Source of the DNA: Chryseobacterium shigense
Lineage (GTDB): Bacteria > Bacteroidota > Bacteroidia > Flavobacteriales > Weeksellaceae
Length of the DNA: 64,000 bases
Direction: 5' to 3'
Assembly (NCBI RefSeq): GCF_014207845.1
Contig: NZ_JACHLC010000001.1
Location: 496,001 to 560,000, forward strand
A program made the position numbers and the translations under genes. Positions 36,747-45,210 of the stretch are shown in pieces (positions within the stretch are counted from its first letter, which is position 1; every line of letters begins with the position of its first letter). The notes under the pieces were generated by a model that was given only the letters and a program-made list of their open reading frames with translations, searched no databases and was not told the origin of the DNA.

Positions 36747-37634
36747 ATGATAATTTCAAGAAAAATCCAGATAAGACTCAATGTATTCTTTATCACGGCC
36801 ATTATCCTGCTGATCACCATTTTATCCATGTATGAACTGGGGTATATGGATGAGCTGCTGAATATTTTAGCTAAAGACAATTATATCTTTTACTGGATGC
36901 TGCTGGTTGGTGTATTTGCAGAAATTGTAGCCGGATCAATGGGAATGGGGTATGGGGTAATTTGTACAACAACCCTTTTGTTCCTGAATATTCCACCCCA
37001 TATTGTGAGTGCCAGCATTCATTCTGCTGAAAGCTTTACAACGGCGGCAGGAAGCTTAAGCCATATCAAGCTTAAAAATGTAAGTAAAACCCTGGTTAAG
37101 AAACTGGCTGTTCCGGCAGTTATAGGAGCCATTATAGGTGCAGTAAGCCTTACTTATTTGGGAGAATATTATTCCAAAATCACGAAAACACTTATTGCTT
37201 TTTATACCCTTTATCTGGGAATTCAGATTCTTTCCAATGCATTTAAGGATAAACAGAATAAGGCTCTGAAAAAGAAAACCAATCTTACAAGACTTGGTGT
37301 AATTGGAGGTTTTATAGATGCTTTTGCCGGAGGTGGATGGGGCCCGTTGGTTACCGGAACCCTTATTAAAAATGCTTTCACTCCCAGATTTGCAGTTGGC
37401 AGCTCCACCGTTGCTAAATTTATACTGACCATCACTGCTGCCATTACGTTTTTCCTTACCCTTGGAATTCAGCACTGGAATATCATTCTTGGCCTTTTGA
37501 TAGGCGGAATTATTACCGCTCCTTTTTCTGCTATGCTTACGGCAAAACTTCCTGTAAAGAAAATGTTTCTGGTGATCGGAATCCTTGTTATTGTGATGAG
37601 TTCCATAACTATTTATAAATCAGTTTTCAAATAA
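36747..37634 (+). CDS. sulfite exporter TauE/SafE family permease
   Basis: This inner-membrane permease of 295 residues has about eight helices in two repeats. The repeats carry the family glycine motifs: AEIVAGSMGMGYGVICTTTLL near residue 50, and GVIGGFIDAFAGGGWGPLVTG about 140 residues later. TauE/SafE proteins move sulfite, sulfonates or other small anions. I start it at the ATG 36747 (MIISRKIQ); a GTG at 36720 in the leader is less likely because it lies inside the hairpin. The Rrf2 gene and its operator immediately upstream suggest regulation by sulfur or redox state. Confidence 0.88.
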   Translation: MIISRKIQIRLNVFFITAIILLITILSMYELGYMDELLNILAKDNYIFYWMLLVGVFAEIVAGSMGMGYGVICTTTLLFLNIPPHIVSASIHSAESFTTAAGSLSHIKLKNVSKTLVKKLAVPAVIGAIIGAVSLTYLGEYYSKITKTLIAFYTLYLGIQILSNAFKDKQNKALKKKTNLTRLGVIGGFIDAFAGGGWGPLVTGTLIKNAFTPRFAVGSSTVAKFILTITAAITFFLTLGIQHWNIILGLLIGGIITAPFSAMLTAKLPVKKMFLVIGILVIVMSSITIYKSVFK

Positions 37635-37722
37635 AATTTATGTGTTCCGCAGAAAAATAAATGCCCGAAAAGCTTTTTCTGCTTTGAAAATATTCTACTT
37701 TTACACCAATAAATAATAGAAA

Positions 37723-38013
37723 ATGAATTTGCACATAATAGCGCTTTTTAAGTTTAATGAAAACTATCTGATGGAAGCTGTAGAGCTGTTTCAGAATCTT
37801 GTAAAAGAGACCAGAAAAGAAGAAGGATGCCTTCAGTATGACCTTATTGAAGACAAGGATAATAAAGGAACATTCTTTCTGATTGAGCTGTGGGAAAGTG
37901 TTGACCACCATAACAGGCACAACGGTCAGGACCATCTTCTGGACTTCCGTAAAGATGCTTCAAAAATCATGGAAAGCTCCGCTGAGGTGTACAAGGGGTT
38001 TAAGATTTATTAA
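37723..38013 (+). CDS. antibiotic-biosynthesis-monooxygenase (ABM) domain protein
   Basis: This 96-residue ferredoxin-like alpha/beta-barrel protein of the ABM/YgiN type has the blocks VKETRKEEGCLQYDLIEDKDN and FFLIELWESVDHHNRHNGQDHLLDF. Family members are small dimers acting as quinol monooxygenases or, in the related IsdG group, as heme oxygenases. It lacks clear evidence for either. A strong terminator follows 126 bases later, and the heme locus begins just beyond. Confidence 0.82.
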   Translation: MNLHIIALFKFNENYLMEAVELFQNLVKETRKEEGCLQYDLIEDKDNKGTFFLIELWESVDHHNRHNGQDHLLDFRKDASKIMESSAEVYKGFKIY

Positions 38014-38139
38014 TAATTAATTTAAAAATTTAAGATTTAAGCATTTAATTAATCAGGTGTCTGTTGAATTGTAATTTATATTCACTCTCTAATTCTTTTA
38101 ATCTTTAAATCATTAAATCTTTTAATTTAAAAATCATAT
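38014..38139. repeat. AT-rich spacer with repeated TTTAA/AATC words
   Basis: This spacer holds AATTTAAAAATTTAAGATTTAA early and AATCTTTAAATCATTAAATC late, partly inverted relative to each other, and the word TTAATTTAAAAAT occurs twice. It has no ORF. It looks like the simple-sequence spacer common in AT-rich flavobacteria. Confidence 0.35.
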
Positions 38140-38172
38140 AAAAGGCGGTCTCAGATTCTGAGACCGCCTTTT
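38140..38172 (+). terminator. strong hairpin terminator after ABM gene
   Basis: A perfect 15-bp stem (AAAAGGCGGTCTCAG / CTGAGACCGCCTTTT) with a three-base loop. It insulates the ABM gene from the heme region. Confidence 0.85.
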
Positions 38173-38206
38173 GATTAGAAAAAATAGAAAGTATTAAAAT
38201 TTGAGT

Positions 38207-38266
38207 TTATTTTACAAATGTAAATAATTATTTTTAATAAGTCTAAATAAAAGTATAATATTTATT
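38207..38266 (+). repeat. degenerate copy of the heme-operon promoter region
   Basis: These 60 bases resemble 39183-39239 in the same orientation: TTATTnTACAAAnGTAA, then AATTnnATTTTTAA, then TCTAAATAAAA, then TATnATATTT. The copies flank the T9SS gene at 38367-39161. No gene starts downstream of this copy. The resemblance goes beyond AT content but is imperfect, so duplication is likely, not certain. Confidence 0.5.
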
Positions 38267-38309
38267 TTTTTCACCTTAATCCTATGAGAATTGTTCTGCC
38301 GGATATAAA

Positions 38310-38340
38310 AAAGCTGCCCCGAAAGTTTCAGAACAGCTTT
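38310..38340 (-). terminator. terminator of T9SS gene in heme locus
   Basis: On the minus strand AAAGCTGTTCTGAAA pairs with TTTCGGGGCAGCTTT through standard and G-U pairs and is followed by a T-run. It lies 27 bases past the stop of the gene at 38367. Confidence 0.75.
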
Positions 38341-38366
38341 ATAAAGGTGGTATAGTCTAATAAACC

Positions 38367-39161
38367 TTATTTTTTAATGAACTTGGATTTTATTACTGAA
38401 CCTTCAGCAGTTTCAATAATGATATAGTAAACACCAGCCTGAAGAGCTGCAATATTAAATTGCTGTCCCTTTACTTTACCTTCAGAAACTTTTTGAGCTC
38501 CTGCAGAGTAAATCTGGATATTTTTAGGTTCTTTTTTGTATACAAACTGTAAAGCCGTATTATCCGAATTTACAGCAAACTGAACATTCTCCTTAGTTTT
38601 TACATGGTCTGAAACGGCAAGAGTAGATGCTGCATTATAAATAACATCATCCACCTGCAGGGCAGCATGCTGTACAGAACCGGTAAATTTAAACGCAATA
38701 TACTGGTTGGCAGATGCCGGTACAGTGATGGTTACTGTTTGCTCCGTTGCAGAATTTAGTGAATAAACCGGGCTGATGGATGTGAAAGTTGCAGTACCTG
38801 CGGTTGTAGCTGCAGAAATAAGACCTACTTCCAGAGTTCCTCCTCCGGCAGATCCTGTTGTCATTGCATAAGTAAATTTCAGTGATTTTGTACCATCGGG
38901 AGCAACAATCTGAGGAGAGATAAGATATCCGGCAGTATTGGGAGACATCAGTGTATAGAACTGTGCATGCTTATCTGTAGTTCCGTCTGCATATATAAAG
39001 GGTCCGGCTCCGGGAGGAACTACCTTCGACCATCCGTTCTGTGGCCAGGCTGCGCTCGTACCCGTTGTAAATGAATCAAAGTTTTCATTAATCGTCGCTA
39101 CTTGTGCATTCGCTGTAAAAGCCGTAAACATTAATGTTCCTAGAAGTAGTTTTAATTTCAT
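38367..39161 (-). CDS. T9SS-exported adhesin-like protein, divergent from heme operon
   Basis: This 264-residue secreted protein has a signal peptide (ending FTANAQ). One jelly-roll domain (about 20-180) resembles choice-of-anchor J/cleaved-adhesin domains: INENFDSF at the start, NGWSKV, then TAGYLISPQIVAPDGTKSLKFTYAM, and a closing HAALQVDDVIYNA. Residues about 190-264 are a T9SS sorting domain ending in VIKSKFIKK. It is divergent from the heme-uptake operon, with a palindrome-rich 96-base region between the two starts. Cleaved-adhesin domains of Porphyromonas gingivalis gingipains bind hemoglobin, so a role in capturing a heme protein is a reasonable inference. Confidence 0.8.
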   Translation of the reverse strand: MKLKLLLGTLMFTAFTANAQVATINENFDSFTTGTSAAWPQNGWSKVVPPGAGPFIYADGTTDKHAQFYTLMSPNTAGYLISPQIVAPDGTKSLKFTYAMTTGSAGGGTLEVGLISAATTAGTATFTSISPVYSLNSATEQTVTITVPASANQYIAFKFTGSVQHAALQVDDVIYNAASTLAVSDHVKTKENVQFAVNSDNTALQFVYKKEPKNIQIYSAGAQKVSEGKVKGQQFNIAALQAGVYYIIIETAEGSVIKSKFIKK

Positions 39162-39167
39162 AACGTT

Positions 39168-39239
39168 ATTTTTATTTAGAATTATTCTACAAAAGTAATA
39201 ATTTTATTTTTAACTATTCTAAATAAAATATTATATTTG
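39168..39239. promoter_or_regulatory. divergent promoter with two Fur-box-like palindromes
   Basis: One palindrome, TAGAAT-T-ATTCTA (39177-39189), lies just past a TACTTTTG -7 box for the minus-strand T9SS gene (39190-39197). A second element, ATTCTAAATAAAA (about 39216-39228), is the exact inverse of TTTTATTTAGAAT (about 39170-39182) and sits just before the TATATTTG -7 box (39232-39239) of the TonB receptor gene. The TTAGAAT-ATTCTAA pattern resembles iron-regulator boxes. That Fur binds here is inferred from the heme genes. Confidence 0.6.
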
Positions 39240-39257
39240 TCGAAAATTTTTGCGTCT

Positions 39258-41396
39258 ATGAAGAAGAAGGTACTTTCAATACTGTCATTGTCCGCTGTTT
39301 TGTGGATCAATGCGCAGGAAAAAGATTCTCTTAATCAGAAGAAAATAGAAGAGGTTGTTGTTACGGGACAATACACCCAGCAGTCTATTAATAAATCCAT
39401 TTATAAAGTAGAGGTTATTAATGCAGAGCAGATCAAAAATATGGCGGTTACGAATGTCGCAGAGGTTCTTAATCAAAATCTTAATATCCTGATACAGCCC
39501 AACAGAAGCAGCGGAGATTCCAACGCCAGTATTATGGGATTAAGCGGGGAATATACCAAAGTTCTTATTGATAATATCCCAGTGGTGAGCGATCAGGGAA
39601 TGGGAAATCTTGTGGATCTTACCAAGCTTAATGTTAATAATATAGAACGTATTGAAATTGTAAAAGGTTCGATGGGTGTAGAATACGGAAATAATGCTGT
39701 AGCAGGTGTTATCAACATTATTACTAAGAAAAGCTATTCTAAAACGTTTAATGCCTTGCTTTCGTTGCAGGAAGAAACAGTAGGTAAAGATTATGACTGG
39801 TTTAAAAAAGGTAACGGACGCCATGTTCAGTCTTTAAATTTAGGGTATAAAATATCTGAAAACTGGTCAATCACTGCAGATGTCAATCATAATGATTTTC
39901 AGGGATATAAAGGGAAATATCAGGGGTATAAATTCTTTGATCCCGATAATGCACTCAGAGGTTACGAATGGCAGCCGAAAGATCAGCTGGTTACCAATGC
40001 TGCGGTTCGGTACGCAAAAAACAATACCTCCCTGTTTTATAAAGTCAATTTCCTTACAGAAACCGTTAACTTCTATAATCCCCTTGTGAATGTAGATATA
40101 TTGGGGGAAGGTAACAGAACTTACGTAGCAAATGATAAGGATTATTTTACTAAAAGATGGATTCATCAGTTCAATATTCAGACAAAAATAGGATCAAGAA
40201 TAAACTATACAGGAGATTTTTCATACCAGAGCCAGGAGAGAAAGCTCCAGGATTATAAATATGACGTTCCGAACAGAACTGAAAAATCAAGGGAAGATAA
40301 AAGAACATACTATAAATCTGAGGTTCTATATTCAAGAGGAATGCTCAGCAATTTCCTTGACAGTAAAAAGATTAATTTCCAGTTGGGCTACGAATTAGAC
40401 AGAACAAAAGGTTTTGCAAGCAGTGCTATCGGAAATTTCGGAACTACAGGAAAAGAAGATATTAACAGAACCATTTTCAATTATGCCAATTTCCTGTCCG
40501 CCGAATGGATAGTAACGGATAGATTTTCCCTGCGTCCGGGAGCAAGGCTGGCATTAAGTGATAAATTCGATTCACAGTTTAATTATTCATTAACAGCAAA
40601 ATATAATTTCTCAGAACAATCGGACATCCGCGGAGTTTTCGGATCTGCCAACAGATTTCCGACTTATGATGAGCTGTTTACCTTTGTAGTAGACAATAAC
40701 CACGACATCAGGGGAAATGAGAACCTTAAACCTGAAACCGGTTATTCCATCGGGTTATTCTGGGATTATAACCTTAAAAATTCCAATGACTGGAAATTCA
40801 ATTTCAGCGCTTCGGGAATGTACCTGAATGTGAAAGACAGAATTGAAAGCGTAATTATCAGCAACAGCCCTCTGAAATATACCTACCTTAATATTGATAA
40901 CTATAAATCATTACTGTTTGGAGGAAGTGTAAATATAAGAAAAGATAACCTGAGCATCAATGCAGGAGTTTCTGCACTAGGGATTTCACAGGTTTTAAAT
41001 ACCGGGAACATCACTTCACCCGATGATTTTAACTTTTATGTGGAAGCTAATTTAGCAGCCAATTATACCCTACCAAGAACCAAAACACTTTTTGCCCTTT
41101 ATTATAAATACTCAGGCGAAAGCAGGCAGTATGTTCATATAGGAAATGCCCAGGACCCGCTGGATCCGGGAAAATATGTTCTGGGAGAAATCGGGGATTT
41201 TAATATGATGAATTTCACCGTTTCTCAGCCATTCTTTAACAGTCACCTCGAACTGGCCTTGGGAATAAAAAATATTTTTGATGTTTCTACCATCAGAAAT
41301 ACAACCATTGCAGGAGACGGCCACAATGCAGGAGCAAGCAATCAGAATCTTTTTTACGGCAGAAGTTATTTTGCCCGCTTAAACTATAATTTCTAA
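39258..41396 (+). CDS. hmuR: TonB-dependent heme/hemoprotein receptor
   Basis: This outer-membrane receptor of 712 residues has a signal peptide (ending WINAQ). Its plug domain starts at IEEVVVTGQYT and includes VKGSMGVEYGNNAVAGVINIITKK, and a 22-strand barrel of many aromatic-ended strands closes with YGRSYFARLNYNF. I use the ATG at 39258 (MKKKVLS), after the -7 box. The downstream HmuY-like, HmuTUV and HemS genes indicate heme as the substrate, moved at the expense of TonB energy. The substrate is assigned by context and not by specific receptor motifs. Confidence 0.88.
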   Translation: MKKKVLSILSLSAVLWINAQEKDSLNQKKIEEVVVTGQYTQQSINKSIYKVEVINAEQIKNMAVTNVAEVLNQNLNILIQPNRSSGDSNASIMGLSGEYTKVLIDNIPVVSDQGMGNLVDLTKLNVNNIERIEIVKGSMGVEYGNNAVAGVINIITKKSYSKTFNALLSLQEETVGKDYDWFKKGNGRHVQSLNLGYKISENWSITADVNHNDFQGYKGKYQGYKFFDPDNALRGYEWQPKDQLVTNAAVRYAKNNTSLFYKVNFLTETVNFYNPLVNVDILGEGNRTYVANDKDYFTKRWIHQFNIQTKIGSRINYTGDFSYQSQERKLQDYKYDVPNRTEKSREDKRTYYKSEVLYSRGMLSNFLDSKKINFQLGYELDRTKGFASSAIGNFGTTGKEDINRTIFNYANFLSAEWIVTDRFSLRPGARLALSDKFDSQFNYSLTAKYNFSEQSDIRGVFGSANRFPTYDELFTFVVDNNHDIRGNENLKPETGYSIGLFWDYNLKNSNDWKFNFSASGMYLNVKDRIESVIISNSPLKYTYLNIDNYKSLLFGGSVNIRKDNLSINAGVSALGISQVLNTGNITSPDDFNFYVEANLAANYTLPRTKTLFALYYKYSGESRQYVHIGNAQDPLDPGKYVLGEIGDFNMMNFTVSQPFFNSHLELALGIKNIFDVSTIRNTTIAGDGHNAGASNQNLFYGRSYFARLNYNF

Positions 41397-41407
41397 TACC
41401 ATCAAGA

Positions 41408-42514
41408 ATGAAAAAAATAATATTTTGTCTCTTATTCGGAGCTTCATTTGTTTTTCAGTCATGTCTCAGCGATAATGAAGATCCCGTAGCAGTAGCACCG
41501 GTTCAGGGAGCTATCGGAAATCCTAATGTAGGAGGGGCAACAGAACCCAATCAGGTCTGGATTGACCTGAGCGAGATTGATCCCACTACCAAAGGCCCTG
41601 TACAAACCTTTACAAAAAGAACAGACTGGGATCTCGCATTCTATTCGGGATCTGAGTTTAAAGTTGTTATAAATTCATCCATAATGATGGCGGCAGGCAA
41701 AATCCCTAATGTAACCACTCTGGATCAGGTTACGGATGCAAGTGTAGCTTCCATGAAATATGATGTTCAGGTTGCCAATTTCAACCCTGCCAATGAAGTA
41801 TACGTTGATGATGTTAAAGGGAACTTCCCATCCGGATATACAGCCATTTCAGAAATCAAGGCCGGTGATTCCGGAAATGCCATCTATCTGGTTAATATGG
41901 GCAGGGAAATCTTTGCCGGTACTGTAGCTCCGGGATCTGTAGCGACAGGAGGCGACAGCAGAGGCTGGAAAAAAGTTCAGATTGTGAGATCAGGCGATGA
42001 ATATAAAGTAAAATCAGCGGATCTTGACGGAAGTAATTATTACGAAACAACAATAGCTAAAAACGCAGCTTACAATTACAGCTTTCTCAGTTTAAAAAAT
42101 AAAAGGCAGGTATTTATTCAGCCTGAAAAAAATAAATGGGATCTGTGCTTTACCGTATTTACCAACATTATTACCGGAGCCGGAAGCTATATTTATGCAG
42201 ATTTCGTAAACAATAACAATCTGGGTGGCGTTGGTGCCTATGAAGTTATGGTGACTTCAGGTTCAGGAATTGATGCATACAACAATTTCAAAATGGCAGA
42301 TGTAGTTCCGTCCAAATTCATTTATAATGATCACCGCGTTATCGGTGGGAACTGGAGAAACCCTGTAGGAACAAACGGACTTGAAGTGTACGGAGACCGT
42401 TTCTATGTCATTAAAGATGCCGAAGGATATTATTTTAAGCTGAAGTTCACAAGATTTACCGACAGCCAGACCGGAGAACGCGGTTTCCCTCAATTCGAAT
42501 ACAAACCTTTATAA
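41408..42514 (+). CDS. hmuY: HmuY family heme-binding lipoprotein
   Basis: This 368-residue lipoprotein has lipobox VFQSC (Cys19). Motifs of the HmuY fold are present: RTDWDLAFYSG and NKWDLCFTVFTN (paired WDL strands), DRFYVIKDAEGYYFKLKF, and the C-terminal GERGFPQFEYKPL. HmuY of Porphyromonas is a surface hemophore that hands heme to HmuR. This one is longer than the Porphyromonas form, with an added beta-rich N-terminal half. The gene follows the receptor by 11 bases and precedes hmuT by 21. Confidence 0.88.
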   Translation: MKKIIFCLLFGASFVFQSCLSDNEDPVAVAPVQGAIGNPNVGGATEPNQVWIDLSEIDPTTKGPVQTFTKRTDWDLAFYSGSEFKVVINSSIMMAAGKIPNVTTLDQVTDASVASMKYDVQVANFNPANEVYVDDVKGNFPSGYTAISEIKAGDSGNAIYLVNMGREIFAGTVAPGSVATGGDSRGWKKVQIVRSGDEYKVKSADLDGSNYYETTIAKNAAYNYSFLSLKNKRQVFIQPEKNKWDLCFTVFTNIITGAGSYIYADFVNNNNLGGVGAYEVMVTSGSGIDAYNNFKMADVVPSKFIYNDHRVIGGNWRNPVGTNGLEVYGDRFYVIKDAEGYYFKLKFTRFTDSQTGERGFPQFEYKPL

Positions 42515-42535
42515 TAAATCAAATAATAGTATATC

Positions 42536-43414
42536 ATGAAGAAATTAATCCTTGCAGCTTCCATCCTGATGGCAGTATACTCTTGCAAAAAAGAAGAAGG
42601 TGCTAAAAAAGAAAATACAACAGAAGCTTCTTCTGAAGCTCCGAAAACCAATAACAAAATTGTTACCCTGAGCGGTGGTATTACAGAAATTATAAGCGCA
42701 CTGGGCCACGAAAAAGAAATCGTGGGAACAGACGTTACAAGTACATATCCTGAAACTCTGAAAGCTACAGCTAAGGATCTTGGGCATGTAAGATCCATGA
42801 CAATTGAACCAATCATGGCCGTAAAACCAACCTTGATTTTAGCTTCAGATAAAGACATCAATCCTGAACTATTGGGAAAGATCAAATCTTCAGGGATTAA
42901 AGCTGAGGTTTTCAAACAGGAATATTCCGTAGACGGAACTAAAAAGCTGATTACTGATGTGGCAAAAGCTATCGGAAATACAGATTACCAGAAATTAAAC
43001 GATAAAATTGATGCTGATTTAAAACAGATTCAGCCAATCGCTAAAAAACCAAAAGTATTGTTCATCTACGCAAGAGGAAACATGCTGATGGTTTCAGGAA
43101 AAAATACACCTATGGCCTCATTGATAGGTCTTGCAGGTGGTGAAAATGCAGTAAATGATTTCGAAGACTTCAAACCACTGACACCTGAAGCCGTTGTAAA
43201 AGCAAATCCGGATGTATTATTCTTCTTCTCAAGCGGATTACAGGGAGCCGGCGGAAACGAAGGAGCTCTTAAAATGCCGGGCGTTGCACAAACCAACGCA
43301 GGTAAAAATAAAAAGATCATCGCAATGGACGGAGGACTGGTTTCAGGTTTCGGACCTAGACTGGGAGAAGCAGCAGTAGCATTAAACAAACTTTTAATTG
43401 AGAACACAAAGTAA
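42536..43414 (+). CDS. hmuT: heme ABC transporter substrate-binding lipoprotein
   Basis: This 292-residue periplasmic or lipid-anchored protein has lipobox AVYSC (Cys17), a Glu/Lys-rich linker and a class III (TroA-like) binding fold: NKIVTLSGGITEIISALGHEKEIVGTDVTSTYPE at the start of the first lobe and FIYARGNMLMVSGKNTPMASLIGLAGGENA in the second. It should pass heme to the HmuUV importer. Its 3' end overlaps the next gene by 17 bases. Confidence 0.9.
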   Translation: MKKLILAASILMAVYSCKKEEGAKKENTTEASSEAPKTNNKIVTLSGGITEIISALGHEKEIVGTDVTSTYPETLKATAKDLGHVRSMTIEPIMAVKPTLILASDKDINPELLGKIKSSGIKAEVFKQEYSVDGTKKLITDVAKAIGNTDYQKLNDKIDADLKQIQPIAKKPKVLFIYARGNMLMVSGKNTPMASLIGLAGGENAVNDFEDFKPLTPEAVVKANPDVLFFFSSGLQGAGGNEGALKMPGVAQTNAGKNKKIIAMDGGLVSGFGPRLGEAAVALNKLLIENTK

Positions 43415-44438
43415 ACTCTACTTTTATTTAACTATAGGTACCGTGCTGCTTGCCATTATAGCAGTGCTGGCACTTAATACAGGAGTCTATGACTTTGGAG
43501 GAACATCACCCTTCAAAATTTTATGGCAATATATAAAAGGAGATCCGGGCATATCGTTAAGCGATAAATATGTGATCTGGGATGTACGTGCGGCCAGGAT
43601 CATTATGGCAGTTTTAATAGGAAGTATGCTTGCTGTTTCGGGGACAGGCCTGCAGGGGCTTTTCAAAAATCCTCTTGCAACGGGTGATCTGATAGGCCTT
43701 ACATCGGGAGCAACACTATTGGCAGCAATTGCCATTGTTTTAGGAGGGCATTTCAAACAGTATCTTCCTGAAGCTGTACAATTTTCACTGGTGGGAATTG
43801 CGGCATTTATAGGATCTTTTTTATCGATGATGTTGGTATACAGGATTTCCACAAGTGGAGGAAAAACAAATGTGGTGATGATGCTTCTTACCGGAGTAGC
43901 CATTACAGCGATCGGATTTTCAATTACCGGATTTCTGATCTACATTTCAAAAGATGAACAGCTCCGGGACCTTACGTTCTGGAACCTCGGGAGCCTGGCA
44001 GCAGCAACATGGACTAAGAATATTATCCTGGCAGTAGTGCTGGTTATTTCTTACATCATCCTGCTTCCGAAGGGAAAAGCCCTGAATGCCATGATGCTTG
44101 GAGAGAAAGATGCCCAGCATTTGGGAATCAATGTAGAAAGACTTAAAAAACAGATCATCATTATTGTAGCCCTTATGGTAGGAAGCTGTGTTGCATTTTC
44201 AGGAACAATAGGATTTGTAGGGTTAATTGTACCTTACATTTTAAGACTTTTATTCAAATCGAATTATGCATTTATCCTGCCTTTGTCGGCCGTATGCGGA
44301 AGTATATTGCTTTTAACGGCAGATACTTTCAGCAGAAGCATTGTAGAACCTTCCGAACTTCCGATAGGAATTCTTACGGCACTCATGGGAGGTCCTATTT
44401 TTATTGCCATTTTAATTAAATTCAAAAAATCCCTGTAA
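43398..44438 (+). CDS. hmuU: heme ABC transporter permease (FecCD family)
   Basis: This inner-membrane permease of 346 residues has about ten helices. It carries the family blocks ARIIMAVLIGSMLAVSGTGLQGLFKNPLATGDLIGLTSGA and IGFVGLIVPYILRLL, the latter matching the GFVGL-VPH coupling motif. The start is a TTG at 43398, inside the hmuT end; no ATG lies close to the first helix, and coupling by overlap is common in this operon. The stop overlaps the hmuV ATG by one base. Confidence 0.9.
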   Translation: MRTQSKLYFYLTIGTVLLAIIAVLALNTGVYDFGGTSPFKILWQYIKGDPGISLSDKYVIWDVRAARIIMAVLIGSMLAVSGTGLQGLFKNPLATGDLIGLTSGATLLAAIAIVLGGHFKQYLPEAVQFSLVGIAAFIGSFLSMMLVYRISTSGGKTNVVMMLLTGVAITAIGFSITGFLIYISKDEQLRDLTFWNLGSLAAATWTKNIILAVVLVISYIILLPKGKALNAMMLGEKDAQHLGINVERLKKQIIIIVALMVGSCVAFSGTIGFVGLIVPYILRLLFKSNYAFILPLSAVCGSILLLTADTFSRSIVEPSELPIGILTALMGGPIFIAILIKFKKSL

Positions 44439-45208
44439 TGATAAAGGCACATCAGATCAGTTACAAGCATAAAGACTTCTATATTCTGGACGGAGTTGAT
44501 GTTTCTCTGGGGTATGGAGAATTTCTTGCTATTGTAGGTCCTAACGGAGCTGGGAAATCCAGTCTTTTGAGCGTTTTGGCCAACGAAGTAAGATCCAGGC
44601 AGGAAGTATTGTTTAAGAATAAAGCTATTGCCAAATGGGATGTGAAAGAACTGTCTAAACATAAGGCTAAATTTTCCCAGCACAACAGCAACGATATTCC
44701 TCTTGAGGTAAAAGATGTCATCATGATGGGAAGGTATCCCTATTTCGATGCCCAGCCCGGAAAAGAAGACCTGGAAGCCACAAGCAGAATGATGGATGAA
44801 ACAGATATTTTTCATCTGAAAGACAGGGAATACAATACACTCTCCGGAGGCGAAAAACAGCGTGTACACCTTTCAAGGGTAATGGCCCAGCTTGAAAATG
44901 ACATTGCCCATAAAGTGGTTTTTCTGGACGAGCCCCTGAATAATTTAGACATCAAACATCAGTATAAAGCTTTGGAGATCATTAAAAATTTTACAAAAAA
45001 AGCTAACAGTGCTATTGTTGTGCTGCACGATCTGAACCTTGCCGCACAGTTCGCAGATAAGATCTTATTAATGAAATCAGGAAAGGTTTCCGCATACGGA
45101 ACGCCGGAAGAAGTTTTCACCGCTGAGAACATCAGCCATGCTTATAATTTTCCCTGTACCATTTGCGGACACCCGATTACCAATAACCCAATGATCATTT
45201 TTGGATAA
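44438..45208 (+). CDS. hmuV: heme ABC transporter ATP-binding protein
   Basis: This 256-residue ATPase drives heme import with HmuU. Walker A is GPNGAGKSS, the signature LSGGEKQRVHLSR, Walker B VVFLDEPLNNLD and the switch HDLN. The N-terminal SYKHKDFYILDGVDVSL and the late segment TICGHPITNNPMIIFG agree with HmuV-type proteins. Two bases separate it from the methyltransferase gene. Confidence 0.92.
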   Translation: MIKAHQISYKHKDFYILDGVDVSLGYGEFLAIVGPNGAGKSSLLSVLANEVRSRQEVLFKNKAIAKWDVKELSKHKAKFSQHNSNDIPLEVKDVIMMGRYPYFDAQPGKEDLEATSRMMDETDIFHLKDREYNTLSGGEKQRVHLSRVMAQLENDIAHKVVFLDEPLNNLDIKHQYKALEIIKNFTKKANSAIVVLHDLNLAAQFADKILLMKSGKVSAYGTPEEVFTAENISHAYNFPCTICGHPITNNPMIIFG

Positions 45209-45210
45209 CC

